This document shows, in pieces, positions 1-9,969 of a stretch of 26,527 nucleotides of DNA (positions are counted from its first letter, which is position 1; each line of letters opens with the position of its first letter). The notes beneath the pieces were generated by a model. It was not told the origin of the DNA. It searched no databases and worked only from the letters and a program-made list of their open reading frames with translations. Source of the DNA: Echinostoma caproni (lineage: Eukaryota > Platyhelminthes > Trematoda > Plagiorchiida > Echinostomatidae); contig UZAN01040601.1 in assembly GCA_900618425.1 (NCBI GenBank), positions 1 through 26,527 on the forward strand, given 5' to 3'. Position numbers and translations under genes: made by a program.

Positions 1-467
1 AGCAGGGGACAAGCGTATTTCTGCATTCTTTTTCACAGCCTAAAGCAATTACATGAAACATGTAACATGTTTGCGGCTTGTAGGATTTTGATTTTCACCT
101 CAGAAAGGTTGAGGCGGTCAGGTACGTTAAAAACCACAGCATTCTTTGCACTTTGCCAGCGTCTCAGTACCTCAGCAGAGACTGAGTTGAGAAACTGACT
201 GGCTGCAACCATACTCTGTGAACCAGTGACTGTCGTGGGGTCGATTATATATGTAAGAGGGGCTAGTTTTGCCGCAATGTTTTCAAAAGAAGATAGCTGA
301 TTTGTTAACTTAGTTAAATTATTCTCAATAATCTTAGTTCTTTTACTACCCTCCTCCATCGTTTTCTTTAAATAGGTTATTTCCCGAGATTCTTTTGCTT
401 TAGGTATCCCGGAAATGCTATTTTTAAGACAATTTTTTCGAAAAGGCGTATTGTATCTTTTATTCAA
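1..467 (-). pseudogene. Non-LTR retrotransposon ORF1 fragment (coiled coil + RRM-like), cut by window edge
   Basis: A minus-strand reading frame of about 144 codons starts near 467 (its first codon is TTG, so the true start may lie elsewhere). It ends at a TAG near 33, and readable sequence continues past that stop to position 1. Residues about 30-65 form a heptad-like stretch rich in K, E, L and N, consistent with a coiled coil. Residues about 105-140 read RRWQSAKNAVVFNVPDR and then LSEVKIKILQAANM, which resembles the RRM-like nucleic-acid-binding domain of non-LTR ORF1 proteins. The residues just after the stop (KRMQKYACPL) also fit that domain, so the stop looks like a disabling mutation. 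ORF1 proteins bind their own RNA. Assignment to a transposon ORF1 is likely; the clade is not resolved. It looks different from the PHD-type ORF1 of the CR1 copies in this window. Confidence 0.55.
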
Positions 468-1067
468 GTGGATTATTCACTGGATTACCAGGTAACTTCA
501 CAGAAGTAGTCTGTAAAATTTTCGATAAACTACAGAAACACGATAAATGGTTACGGGACAATATACACGAAGTCCTTGAGTTTATAACTGAGTTCAAGGG
601 CAAACTATTTATCTTAATCTGGTACCGATAAACAATAGTATCAACAATAGAATGAAAACAAAAATTTTTTCGAAGTACACAAAAGCAAAAAATTTAAACC
701 AACCTTCACGTGACTATATTCCGGACCTTCTAGACCTTCCATATACCTGCACTTTTGTTGTACATATGATTATTTTGAACATATGATCTTACGTTGTGCA
801 TTCTTCGCGGGCTTCGTGAAATATACAGTTTTTTTATTAATAAAACCCACCACGATGGGACTGCACCTTGAAGTACTTTGACGGCCTGTAACCCAACGAG
901 TTACACTGGATGGTTTTTTTGAGCCAAAGATCTAATCATGCCCGGGAGGTTAATTTGTTGAGGGCAGACAAGGTCTAGTCTCCTGGTCCACCAGGTTGGG
1001 GGTTCAACTGGAGTTGGCGTTTTAGTCTGTAAAACATTTAGAGGAATAATTGCTTAGTGGCGGGACA
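468..1067. other. Intergenic stretch, no gene seen
   Basis: No coding sequence is recognised. Around 990-1025 there is a short inverted repeat (CCTGG TCCA CCAGG) followed by GGGGGTTCAACTGG. That resembles the leader of trematode RTE elements, so the RTE copy to the right may begin earlier than I have placed it. Confidence 0.4.
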
Positions 1068-1429
1068 CCCTGGAAGTACCCATCCATAAAGCTCCAATGA
1101 ACATAAACTAAAATTAATTTCATACTGGATCGATCGTCACGCAAGATAATTAAGACGGTGCTGTCCATTGCATCGAGCGAAGTGGGTGATGGTAAGTGGG
1201 CTACTGATGGGATATCCTAACCTTTGTTACACTCTTTGCCTTTCGTACCCAACCACATCCGCTTACCCCTTCTTCCGACCCGTAACATTCCCTCAGACAA
1301 TTTGATCATCACCCGCCGAAGCTCGTTGTCAAATGGCACTGTAACTAGTTTTCCTGTAAATAAAGTGCAGTTGCTGAAGCCTCGTCAACCTCTCAATTTG
1401 GGGACTTAAGGCGTGATGAATTTTATGAA

Positions 1430-2077
1430 GGTAGATTAGCAGGCGTGCCTTGCGCGTACAATAAAGCCTCTAAAAATCGATGTCTGTCGCGTATCGGAGA
1501 CACAAATTCAGGATCCTAGTGTTATGAGCCATCCCAGTGCGTCGTGTTTCTCCTCAAGGTATTCCCTTCACACATCAGGAGACTACGAAGCCCACTCACC
1601 GGATCAGCGTTGTGTAGGGATCATACTAAACGATAAACATGAAGCCTCTGTAATAGATTGAAGACCCGTCAATAGTTGTTTGTTTGCCATAAGGCTCCCC
1701 CCAGCGAACAGACAACGGTGAGCATTTACTTCGTTTCTGCGCGAATCACCGGCGCCAACTTTCAACAAAGCTCTCGTCGAACGGCCACATGGTGTTCTAA
1801 CACAACGGGAGAATTGACCTAAATTGACCACATAGCTGTAAGCTATTGTTGGCGTGGTCCAGTACAAAATTGCAGCTCTTATTGGACCACCTGAGTGGAG
1901 TCGGACCATGCACTAGTTCTGTTACACTTCACTCTTCGATTCATCGGCCATCCGCAGACATCGCCTCCTCTGTTAGCTCATCATCGTCTACGCAACTCAT
2001 CTGTCTGCAAACGTTATGAGGAGAAGCTAGGATGGGAGCTGGGAGAACCGCGATATAGTGGACTAGACCAACAGTGA
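1430..2077 (+). pseudogene. RTE endonuclease domain, internally deleted
   Basis: From 1474 the frame reads KIDVCRVSETQIQDP, the N-terminal block of the RTE endonuclease with its conserved Glu. It continues to about SVIDXRPVNSCLFAIRL, with an in-frame TGA. The reading then jumps to the block before the end of the domain (DHIAVSYCWRGPVQNC, about 1820-1890 after frame changes) and to ESDHALVLLHFTLRF at 1898-1942, the C-terminal SDH motif. The middle of the domain, which normally carries the SAYAPT and GDMN-type catalytic blocks, is absent. This copy could not encode an active endonuclease. The linker after SDH, up to about 2077, matches the family only loosely. Confidence 0.65.
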
Positions 2078-2499
2078 AGTCAGATTAGAGTTGCGATGCA
2101 CTCAGCAGCAAACCTTGCTTGTGGGACTGAGCCCGAAGTTCACCGAAGGCATTAGATCTCTCGGGAATCAGTAATCCTGATGGAACGAAAGCGAAAGATC
2201 CCGAGCATAAGGACCGGTGTGTCTGCAACGTCAACTCAGGAATAGCCTTCAGAAAGATTGAAAAATTGGTGGGCCGAAATAGCTAGTAAAAGGAGGTAGC
2301 TTCTGCATCAGGGAATAGCCAGTGACTGCTTCATCTGTTACGCAACACCGGAAGTCGTGGCATACCGCTCAGTGAGACCATTTGCGATGAAAGAACAATG
2401 GCTTGATCTCTGGGCAAAGTGTTTTAGGGAATAGTTCAATGGGCTCAGTTCTAATGCGGTCATTCCAGCAATTGCGGTGGAAACCCAATGAGCAGTAAC

Positions 2500-3300
2500 A
2501 TGCGAGCCTCCATCAGAATCAGAAGTGCAAACCTGTATTCAATCATTAAAGAAAGGGTAGGCTGAAGGACTTAATGGGATTCTCCCTTTTCTTTTCAAGG
2601 TGGGCGGTGATTCTCCTTTCGACTCAATTACAAGCTTGCTTCAAAGCATTTGGTCGGAGGTGCGTGTCCCTTTGTCCCGGGGTGAATGGTTGATCGTCCC
2701 AATCTTCAAGAATGGATCACTCAACGACTGCGCTAACCACCGCGGGCTTAATTTAGTTCCAATAATCACATAAGTCTTGACTTCTGTGATGATTTGCCGC
2801 CTGACACCATTAAGAGAGATGAATATTCGAGAAAAACAGGCTGAATTCCTACCAGGTTGCGGGTGCATCGACTAAATCTTCACTTTGTATCAAGTCCTAG
2901 AACTGCGTCACACGCATCGTCATCCTACAATCGCAGTGTTCTTTGACCTAAAAAGAGCTTTGGATTTAGTTGATCATGAAGCTCTTTCGGGGTCACTGCT
3001 TCGCAAAGGAATGCCGCGGGAGTATGTAAACCTGTTATTGCAGCTGTACTTGCGTACGTCTGGTAGCGTAAGGGTCTACGGTGGGCTAAAATTGTTCAAA
3101 ACCAGGGCGGTGTTCGTCGAGGGTGCCCTATTTCGCAATTCTTGTTCAATTGTGTTATAAACGAAACACTGAATATTGCACTTATTGGTCCCCAAAACGT
3201 AGGTATTGAACGGACAGCTGGAGGGAAGCTGTGCAATTTAGAGTGCGCTGATGACATCGCATGCTTGTTCGATGTATGTAGGATGCACAAAGCACTCTTG
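2500..3300 (+). pseudogene. RTE reverse transcriptase domain
   Basis: Three stretches give the RT blocks in order. First comes PPSESEVQTCIQSLKKGRLKD (about 2500-2570), then SPFDSITSLLQSIWSEVRVP and REWLIVPIFK-like blocks (2610-2720), then NHRGLNLVPI. After a stop, LREMNIREKQAEFLPGCGC leads into motif A at about 2945 (FFDLKRALD, catalytic Asp kept). The YADD-equivalent lies at 3241-3258 and reads ECADDI, so both aspartates remain although the preceding Tyr is replaced. Stops at 2772 and near 2874 and a frame change after 3110 break it. RT copies element RNA into DNA at the insertion site. Confidence 0.75.
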
Positions 3301-3351
3301 ACAGACTAGTAAGTTCTATAACTCCTTTCGGCATGTGCTTGCGTCTTCAAA

Positions 3352-4088
3352 ATGCAAAAACTGCTACAGGACTGGATCTCGCCTAGCCCACTGCTGATGC
3401 TTGACGGTCAAGAATTGGCCGTAGTGGATTGTTTCGCCTACACAGGTAGCTGCGTTAGAAATTACGGTAGCATAGTCAATGAAGTAACCGCCCGCACTTC
3501 CAAGAATCGAGCACCTACGCACGACAGAAACACCTTTGGTGCAGAAGTGATATTTATTTGAAACCGAAAAGTCATGTTTACAGCGTCAGTGTACGGTCAT
3601 TGCTGCTCTATGGTTGAGAGACCCTAAATTTGCGCTTGGAAGATATTCGTCGTCTAGAGGTCTCCAACTGCCGATGTTTACGTAGTTTGGCGTGGGGTTG
3701 GGTGGAGCTAGCTTAGGAGCAACTCTGAGATAAGCCGTCGCGTATTTGGTAATGGTTTGGTGGAGGATTCGCTGTTCCATCGAATTTAGGTTAGTCGGAT
3801 TTACTGTTTAGGACACTTATTGCGCATTCCAGCCATCGTCTACCGCACCGCACCTCATTAGCAGTTGCGGCTCCAGGATGGAAGAAACCGCGTGGAGGTC
3901 AACAGATGACGTGGAAACGAGGCATGAAGAAATGCACAGGACGATTAGGTAGAATCAATGTCTCCCATGTTCCAGGTTGGGATCCAAAAGACTCTGCAAC
4001 TGGCTGGTTGGATACACTGAAGGATACGGCGACTAACCGACAGCAATGGTGTTCTTGTTGTCATTTCTTATCAGGTCAGAATGCTTAG
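3352..4088 (+). pseudogene. RTE C-terminal region
   Basis: The frame from 3352 reads LLQDWISPSPLLMLDGQE, then VVDCFAYTGSCV. This corresponds to the RTE post-RT segment (LLQDW, LDG, F.YLGSC). After frame changes, KVMFTASVYGHCCSMVERP (about 3570-3625) matches the GRVY.ASVR..LLYG.ETW block. The final block MTWKRGMKKCTG and LPGWDPKDSATGWLDTL (3906-4020), then NRQQWCSCCHFL, matches the RTE terminus. It ends at a TAG at 4086-4088. The function of this tail in the family is not well defined. It is broken by at least two frame shifts, so it is clearly a relic. Confidence 0.7.
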
Positions 4089-4090
4089 AA

Positions 4091-4493
4091 AGTTGTGTGC
4101 CCACCTATATTGTATACTCTATGTGTTGACCATAGAGGTTCACTATATTTTCCTCTCTGCAACTAGGCCCAATCCCTCTCCATCTTAACAGACACCTGAA
4201 CAACCAAATTACAGGACTGCAGTAACAGTCCGTGACAGTAATGCTGGAAACAAGGTCAACTCGGCAGAAAGCTAAGCACGGTAGTGACATTTAAATTGGG
4301 AGAGGGTGCGGTACGATTTGGAAAAGGCTTACAATACACTTTAGTTTCCGAATAAAAAGATAAAGAAGGAACTTACAATGAATTGTGATAAAGCATAGTA
4401 AATTCTAGCAAATTGGAAGGCGGTGTTAATCAAGGTATCCATACGAGAAGGCAGCATTGAGATAAAGAATAAACACGTTCGTGGCAAGCGTGT
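4091..4493. other. Probable RTE 3' UTR then unassigned sequence
   Basis: No reading frame is convincing here. An A-rich run at about 4340-4370 could be the 3' end of the RTE copy. The rest, to 4493, is unassigned. Confidence 0.35.
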
Positions 4494-4580
4494 GTGGTGT
4501 AGGAGTAACGCGTGTTTCAACCAGGGGTCTACGGTTCAAGCCCTGCTGAGAGCAGGATTTTACTCGCAGAACAACCGTTC
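4494..4580 (+). repeat. tRNA-derived SINE head (A and B boxes)
   Basis: The sequence TGGTGTAGGAGTAACG at 4495-4510 resembles a pol III A box, and GGTTCAAGCCC at 4533-4543 is a good B box. Their spacing of about 38 bases is that of a tRNA. The flanking sequence does not fold into a full tRNA and has no clean acceptor stem, so a SINE is more likely than a functional tRNA gene. The 3' boundary is uncertain. Confidence 0.55.
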
Positions 4581-4779
4581 ATAGACCTTTTATGCCAATG
4601 AGGAATTGCAATTTTATGAACAAATATTTCGCAATCGCAGCATGAGGGTTCCGGTAAATACGTCATCAAAATAAATACATTACATAACTATAGATAAGAT
4701 GGGATGTACAAAAAACGAAAGTATAACTATTGGGAAAATAAACCCTGACTGCTACTCACGATTAGTCTAATGGAAACAG

Positions 4780-5204
4780 GAGAAGAAACATCTAATTACG
4801 AATACCAATTACCACCGCATGTACGTCAACCAATTCGAACTTGAGCGATGCGTTGCCGAAATCGATACGAATCCCGAAAGAAAACACGATTGATCCGTAA
4901 TATTCTACGGTACTTAATTAGCGAAATAATTACAAAATGTACAATAAAGCAAACCTCAAATATGCGGTGAAAAGCACTCAATCAAGCAAGCCAAATATGA
5001 TGTTCAGATAGAGCCAAACAGTCGTTAACGTCCCCTGACCACGCAGAATTCAAATGTGCCGGGCATCGAATGAACAGATAAATGATAATGTATGGTGTTT
5101 GTGATTGAGAAATGTCAATAGAGAAGCAACACACAGATAGAGTTATGTAACCATAAACCATCATGGGTTTGGAAGGATCTTCAAAAATTCAACATGAAAT
5201 AAAT
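4780..5204 (+). repeat. Interspersed repeat R1, copy 1
   Basis: This stretch matches the reverse complement of 7228-7620 along nearly its whole length and part of 12250-12760. Shared blocks include GTACGTCAACCAA, CGATACGAATCCC, CTCAAATATGCGG-like, CAAATATGATGT and GGGCATCGA. The last shared block is GGAAGGAT followed by TCAACATGAAAT. No coding potential is visible. It is non-coding and probably non-autonomous; the class is unknown to me. It abuts a CR1-like 3' end on its right. Confidence 0.7.
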
Positions 5205-5500
5205 CGCACGTCCGTAAACTAGTCCGACAAGCCTCCTTCACCAACAGAGTCATTCCTTTTTGGAATAGCCTAACCGAGAGGCAGTTAATGCCACGGTATC
5301 ATCCGCTTTCAAACGTCGACTAGACCATTATCTTGGTCTAATTTCCGAACGGAAATTATCTATCTGTTCCATGGAATTAATTATGCTTTGTAAATATTTT
5401 CTTCATTTTCCGATTCGTTGTGCTGCATGTAGATATTGCACTCCAGCCCTTTCATATCTCCTTTCAGGTATTTTTCTTGGACACACAGGTCGCGGATATA
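5205..5500 (+). pseudogene. CR1-like element 3' end (C-terminal tail of ORF2)
   Basis: Reading SFTNRVIPFWNSLTE (about 5237-5282) and then, after a frame change, SSAFKRRLDHYLGLISERK (about 5300-5360) gives the classic CR1-like ORF2 terminus (FF..R.V..WN.LP, then a FK..LD motif). Only this 3' end is present, which fits the frequent 5' truncation of non-LTR elements. Its sequence differs from the equivalent segments of the other CR1-like copies here, so it is a separate lineage or an older copy. The 3' boundary is uncertain. Confidence 0.6.
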
Positions 5501-5554
5501 CTCTAATTATCCAAAGATCGCATTAGTGGAGCCTCGAATGAATTGAACAACCCT

Positions 5555-5745
5555 GAGAGCTAGCTTCGAATTTTTGTCAATTTTAGTTAATTTAAACAAA
5601 TTAAATTGTAATGAATGACACAAACTCAACCAAAATCAAAATATATCCAATTTCAGCTAAATTTGACATAAATTCTTTAAAATAAGTTTTAAAATCGGTC
5701 TTTTTCCGAAAGTCTCATATTTGGGATGTTACGCCACTACCGTAA
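5555..5745 (+). repeat. Interspersed repeat R2, copy 1
   Basis: An AT-rich stretch that matches the reverse complement of 9286-9455. Shared blocks are GTCAATT...TTAGTT, ACTCAA.CCAAAA.CAAAAT, CAATTTCAGCT, AAAAT.G.TC.TTTT and the terminal GCCACTA. Both copies stop matching just after CCACTA, so that may be the true end of the repeat. No coding potential. Confidence 0.65.
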
Positions 5746-5927
5746 ATATCTAGTCTCAAAATTACGAAGTACTGCGAGTTACAGCCAGTGAAATCGATCT
5801 TGATCCTGTAAATATCTGCGAACCCTCTAAGCGAAGATATTCAGTAAGACTTCGGGTGCTATTTTTGAAATTTCATTGCATACGACGATTAAGTAGAGTA
5901 AAGAAATACGCGCTGAAAGTTTTCGCA

Positions 5928-7220
5928 ATGGCTAAAATAATCTGCCTTGGAGCTCTAAAGTGCCAGAATCCTGTCTCAAGTGGTATTCAGTGTGACTGCT
6001 TCGGATATTGGTACCACCCAGGGTGTGTCCGCATAGACCGTCGCGCCTACGAAACTTACGTGGGAAACGACGTCCTGCAGTGCCTAAATATGCAGTGCTG
6101 CATATGCTTAGCATTAGCGGAGGAGACTGGTCGTAAAACCCCTGTAAATGTAGGCAATACCAGATTTACAATTAAGAAGGAGCTAGAGTTGAAAGTCATC
6201 ACACTAGAGAGGGAACTGTCGCTTCTAAAGAAAGAGAACCAAATTGCAGTGGGCCGAAACAGAAACATTCTCATCTATAACAATGAGGAACCGGTTATAC
6301 GAAAGCCCTTGCAAACTTAGAACAAGGGAAATTGCGAGAGCTCATGAGACTTGATGGCTTACCCCCGCATGCGCTCATTAGAAGGATGAAGAGGATCGGC
6401 CGCTGGACCGACCCAGTAGGCAGCCTAGAGCAGAGGCCTACCCTAGTTGAGCTCGGTAATCCCTCGATCCGGGACAAAACGCTTAGCAGTTGCGAAAACA
6501 GTGCGTACCACTAGGGGAAGATATCAGATTACGCCTGATACCCGAAATCAGGGGGCGTAGAAAACCTCAGAGCGGGATCAAGCACCCGTGACAGAGAAAA
6601 ATAAGATAACCGGAAGGGCGATTCTCAAAGTATCCGTCGCAAAGGTCTCTTCGGAACCAAGTCCTTTTAGGAAACCGCAACACCAATGCAAGCTAAGTTA
6701 CGCAGCATTGGTTTCCTCGACTAACGTGAGGTACAAACTGTTGGTACCTGCAGGACGGAAACCCGTAAGGAAGCAGGGAACGAAGATCGGGTCATACGTA
6801 TCCCACAGGCAGTCAAAGGGTGGGGCCTAACCGAAGTTTCAAAGGGCAAATTCCCTCACTGTTGAGATCAGTAGTAACCAAGCTTCACTTCCGGTTACGC
6901 CAATAAAGGCTGCAAAGACTGTGGGGTGACTGATCAATGTTACGCTCAGTGCAGAAAACCGAACGCAGGTAATGCCTGAAGCGACACCGAAGCAGAAGAA
7001 AACGCCACCGGTTCACCCAACCTAAATCGTGGAGCAGACGTTGACACCAATCAAAGACACCAGGTTTACTCAGATCCCAGAATCTAGAAAGACCGAATTA
7101 GGGTCGAGGGATACCTCACGGACAAAGGGACGCAAGATTGATGTTCAGTTGCAACCGAAACTAGAGTTCAGGGCGACCAGGTAATCGATAATACGGTTAT
7201 CGAAATAGCGTCAAGCCCTA
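5928..7220 (+). pseudogene. CR1 ORF1: PHD-like zinc finger, coiled coil, RRM-like domain
   Basis: The best start is the ATG at 5928 (MAKIICLG); the open frame reaches TAG at 6318-6320. Residues about 12-60 give a PHD-type spacing (C..C, then GIQCDCFGYWYHPGCVRI, then a Cys-rich end QCCICLALAE). Residues about 75-105 form a coiled coil (KELELKVITLERELSLLKKE). Then NRNILIYNNEEP starts an RRM-like block that continues in another frame at 6320-6514 (LRELMRLDGLPPHALIRRMK, then RIGRW and RPTLVELGNP). Beyond 6530 a basic, stop-rich segment runs to the R1 insertion. PHD fingers are established in ORF1 of CR1 elements. The frame shift at about 6320 and the later stops show it is inactive. Confidence 0.65.
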
Positions 7221-7227
7221 CCAGGGT

Positions 7228-7640
7228 AAATGTATTTCACGTTGATTTTCTAAAAATCCTTCCCAGACCACAAAGACATTATTTGACGTAACTCTGTTCT
7301 TGCGTTACTTGTTTATTGACGCATTCTCACTCACATACATCCCCATACAATTGTTTGTCTGCTGACTCGATGCCCGCCACATTTCAATTTGGCATGGATA
7401 GAGAACGTAATCAACCTGTTGGCCCTTGCTGGACATCATATTTGGTTCTTGATTTCTTGATTGCTTTTGGCCGCATATTTAAAGTTGGCTTTGTTGTCCA
7501 TTTTGTAGTGATTTCTCTAATATAGTATCATAGAACTCTACGAATCAATCGCGTTTTGTTTTGGGATTCGTATCGGTTTTGGCTACGCGTCACTCAAGTG
7601 CAAATTGGTTGACGTACGGTAAGGTCCCTTGACAGGAATG
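7228..7640 (-). repeat. Interspersed repeat R1, copy 2, nested in CR1 copy B
   Basis: The reverse complement of this segment aligns with 4780-5204 from GTACGTCAACC (plus-strand complement at about 7607-7617) to the GGAAGGAT end block and TCAACGTGAAAT (plus 7228-7262). It sits between ORF1 and the endonuclease of CR1 copy B, and the N-terminus of that endonuclease is missing here. Sequence at 7640-7900 also belongs to no recognisable CR1 part and may be the rest of the same insertion. Confidence 0.7.
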
Positions 7641-7949
7641 GTAACTGCTTCATGTAGGAATAGAGTACTGCATCAAGAAACGTAATTGGTTCTCGGGTGT
7701 TGCGCTCGAGTGCATTGATAAGTTGAGCAAAAACACCCACAACCACCATTTTTTACCCACACAACCTAAAACTTCGGTACAAAAATGTGTGCAGCGTTGG
7801 AAACAACTCAGGCGAGCTGGCGATAAGGAGACAGGATTGTGATATTGTGACACGACTGGAACATGGTTATCAAAAAACAGATATGTAGAACAATGAGACC
7901 TTCCTTACTTCACACACTAAAGAACTGATAGGTAAAATGGACCACATGG
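7641..7949. other. Unassigned insertion sequence within CR1 copy B
   Basis: Nothing coding is supported in this stretch. It replaces the N-terminal part of the endonuclease expected from copy A. It may be an extension of R1 or a separate insertion. Confidence 0.4.
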
Positions 7950-8729
7950 TGGGGTTACAATGCTTATTCTTCGGCAGAATATCCAGTTAAAAATACCTGA
8001 GCTTACACTCTGTGCACCAACGGTGCAAGCCACTGGTTGCAAAATAATAGACCTAGGCCGACACTCCTGTATATTAGCCGTCTACCGATCACCAATCCCT
8101 GAATTGGAGGATGATGGAGCACTAATAGACCTCATTGTCACCTTCGGTAGGAGAAATCACTCAACGATTATGGTGGGGAATTTCAATGAGAGCGGTGACC
8201 CGGTGGAAACGTCAACAAATGATCATCCCGAAGATATGTTCGAATCCCACCACCTCCGCCTTACTTTCCCCATTGTGTTGAGTGACAGCCCTTTACTTGT
8301 CAGGTCAGGTCAGGTCAGGTTTCTAGGAAGAAAACAGGCTTTCGCCTAACGTGCGTCCAGAATCATACACCGCTTCCCTTTCCTGAAAGTCGTATCGTTG
8401 CAGATTCAATAAAAGGAAGTAAATAAAAAATGAAAAAACTCCCCGTAGTAGAATGGCAGTATGAGGACAAGCGCGAGGGTCAAGCAGCACGTCAATTGAT
8501 AAACTGCTTCCACGCGGCATCGCTCTACCAGAAAGTGCGAGAACCAGCGCGCATTCGCTTAGGGCAGAAACCGTCTGTCTTAGATCTGGTCCTCAAGCGG
8601 CAGAAGAGTGAGATCGGCACTCTAGAAGAGGTTTCTCTCCGTAGAAGCGATCACAATGTACTGTTGCTAGAAACATTCATTGTAAAGGAAAGATCACCCC
8701 GCAGGTGGTTCCGAAATTTCGGGGAATGA
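7950..8729 (+). pseudogene. CR1 copy B endonuclease (EEP family), N-terminus lost
   Basis: From about 7950 the frame gives GVTMLILRQNIQLKIPELTL, then CILAVYRSPIPELEDD, then STIMVGNFN at about 8165-8190. These are the CVYRAP-like and VGDFN blocks of endonuclease/exonuclease/phosphatase-type non-LTR endonucleases; here the catalytic Asp of GDFN is Asn. After an interruption the domain resumes at about 8436 (LPVVEWQYEDKREGQAARQL), then GQKPSVLDLVLKRQ and RRSDHNVLLLETF near 8644-8679, keeping the SDH motif. This enzyme nicks target DNA to prime reverse transcription. The first third is absent because of the insertion to its left. Confidence 0.65.
8299..8430 (-). repeat. Nested insertion with a pentamer tail, probable short CR1-like 3' end
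   Basis: Positions 8301-8320 are four perfect copies of CAGGT, which read ACCTG on the minus strand. The 3' end of CR1 copy B at 11940-11964 has the same kind of tail (TTGACCTGACC...). The minus-strand sequence next to the pentamers ends in a stop just before the tail, as a CR1-like 3' end would. I infer a small, 5'-truncated minus-strand insertion that splits the endonuclease of copy B. The right boundary near 8430 is approximate. Confidence 0.45.
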
Positions 8730-8739
8730 ATGTGGAGGG

Positions 8740-9285
8740 CTTGAGGCGAGATACCTAAGCCATTGCATAGTTCCATCAGGAAACGGATTCGTCCGTTGAT
8801 CGATGACGGGGGATAATCCGCGACCAGCTATTAGAGCTAACGGAGAGGCATGCCCTCTTGCAGTCTCGGGGCGATACACACAAACCGCCATGGTGGAAGC
8901 TGGCAATTAAATGCGCCATAGGGCAAAGGGAACCTAGGTGCCAGGCTTTTGAACTCATCGGAGGGCACGGTCGCTGGCGAATATATAAGTTGGCTCGAAA
9001 CTATGCAATCCACCTAAGAAAACAAGCGAAAATGACCCTCGAGGTAAAAGTCGCCAAAATAGCGCACCTGGAACCCCAGAGGTAGTATAGCTACGTGCAA
9101 TCAAAGACTGCACTAAGAAAATAGGTATGCAAGCTGGAGAACCTAAAAGGATGTCTGTCTGCCTCAGATTCCGAAAAGTGAGAAACGCTCAGGAGGTACT
9201 TTGAAACCATGTACAAAGTAGACAGCGGTGCAACGAGTGTCTAAACACCCTTCAAATGGGCGATGTACAAGTCTCAGCTATTACG
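8740..9285 (+). pseudogene. CR1 copy B linker between endonuclease and RT
   Basis: The frame from 8858 reads KPPWWKLAIKCAIGQREPR, then RWRIYKLARNYAIHLRKQAK. Its counterpart in copy A is WWKANIDRAITIRRRRWAVY, then YKQARNYAQKV. After a stop near 9085, SYVQSKTALRK and later RRYFETMYKV match copy A's SYVQSKRNTRE and LRFFKSTYRI. This is the usual inter-domain region with the FY.Y...K motif. Several stops interrupt it. Confidence 0.6.
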
Positions 9286-9455
9286 TAGTGGCGTGGCTTA
9301 AAACTATTGGGTCTTCTAAAAACGATCAATTTTAAATATATTTTAGAAGAAGTGACGTCTTTTTCAGCTGAAATTGAACAGATTTTGCTTTTGGCTGAAT
9401 TTGAGTCATTTTATAAAATTTAGTTTGTTTCAACTAACCTTAATTGACTCTTTCT
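9286..9455 (-). repeat. Interspersed repeat R2, copy 2, nested in CR1 copy B
   Basis: The reverse complement matches 5555-5745, including the GCCACTA terminus (TAGTGGC at 9286-9292 on the plus strand). The CR1 linker stops at exactly this edge, so R2 inserted into the CR1 copy here. Confidence 0.65.
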
Positions 9456-9960
9456 GGAAATAATAAATAGCGCAACCCAATGGCGACGGCCACTTCCATA
9501 CTGACACCAAACATGGCTCACGTTGATGATACAGTTGTTTTCGAACGAATGGTAAAAAATGTCTACGGACCGCTGGACGGATTCTTGGAGGACTTCATTG
9601 AATTCCAAAGGGTTTCTTGCACATCCTTCTCCGTTTATGCATCAGTGACAGCCAAACAACTGATACGAGAGAAAGTTTCCTCGTAAACTGACGCCGCCTG
9701 ATGGTTTTCATTAAATATTACTGTGTACACCATCGAAGGTGCGGCGCAACTTTAACCAGGTGATTAAAGCCCTCGTTTCTAATGTGTTTAACCCGTTTTA
9801 CTCCGCAAAATATCACTGGTCCGGTATTCGTTGGAATTCGCGTTGTCGAGAGGGAGTACCGAGTGATGAAATGTTTTATGGCGCGCAACCATGTGGGTCG
9901 GCGGGGTTTGTATATGAGAAATCGGCGTCTATCTGGAGAACAAGGGAATGAAACCGTGTT
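9456..9960. other. Unassigned sequence inside CR1 copy B
   Basis: Two short open frames (9480-9686 and 9739-9951, plus) exist but match nothing I recognise and do not fit the CR1 order. This is probably the rest of the insertion that carries R2, or further inserted DNA. CR1 sequence resumes near 9970. Confidence 0.4.
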
Positions 9961-9969
9961 TGGATGCTA

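Larger units (their letters stand above)
1068..4090 (+). mobile_element. Decayed RTE-type non-LTR retrotransposon
   Basis: Read across several frames, the domains lie in the order of an RTE single ORF. They are an apurinic-type endonuclease (about 1474-1915), a linker (1916-2500), a reverse transcriptase (2500-3300) and a C-terminal region (3350-4085). Many stops and frame changes separate them, so the copy is dead. The segment 1068-1095 (caccctggaagtacccatcc) looks like the 5' leader of trematode RTE elements, which sets my left boundary. The right boundary is the end of the recognisable C-terminus; the 3' UTR may run to about 4360, where an AT-rich aataaaaagataaagaagg-type tail sits. RTE elements move by target-primed reverse transcription. 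Confidence 0.75.

Noticed and set aside
2165..2200. CTGATGG followed by CGAAAG, a superficial hammerhead look-alike
   Set aside because: Lacks the CTGANGA core and a stem II; it lies in the RTE linker coding sequence.
9480..9951. Two short plus-strand frames inside CR1 copy B
   Set aside because: They do not match the CR1 domain expected there and have no recognisable domain; treated as inserted non-coding DNA.
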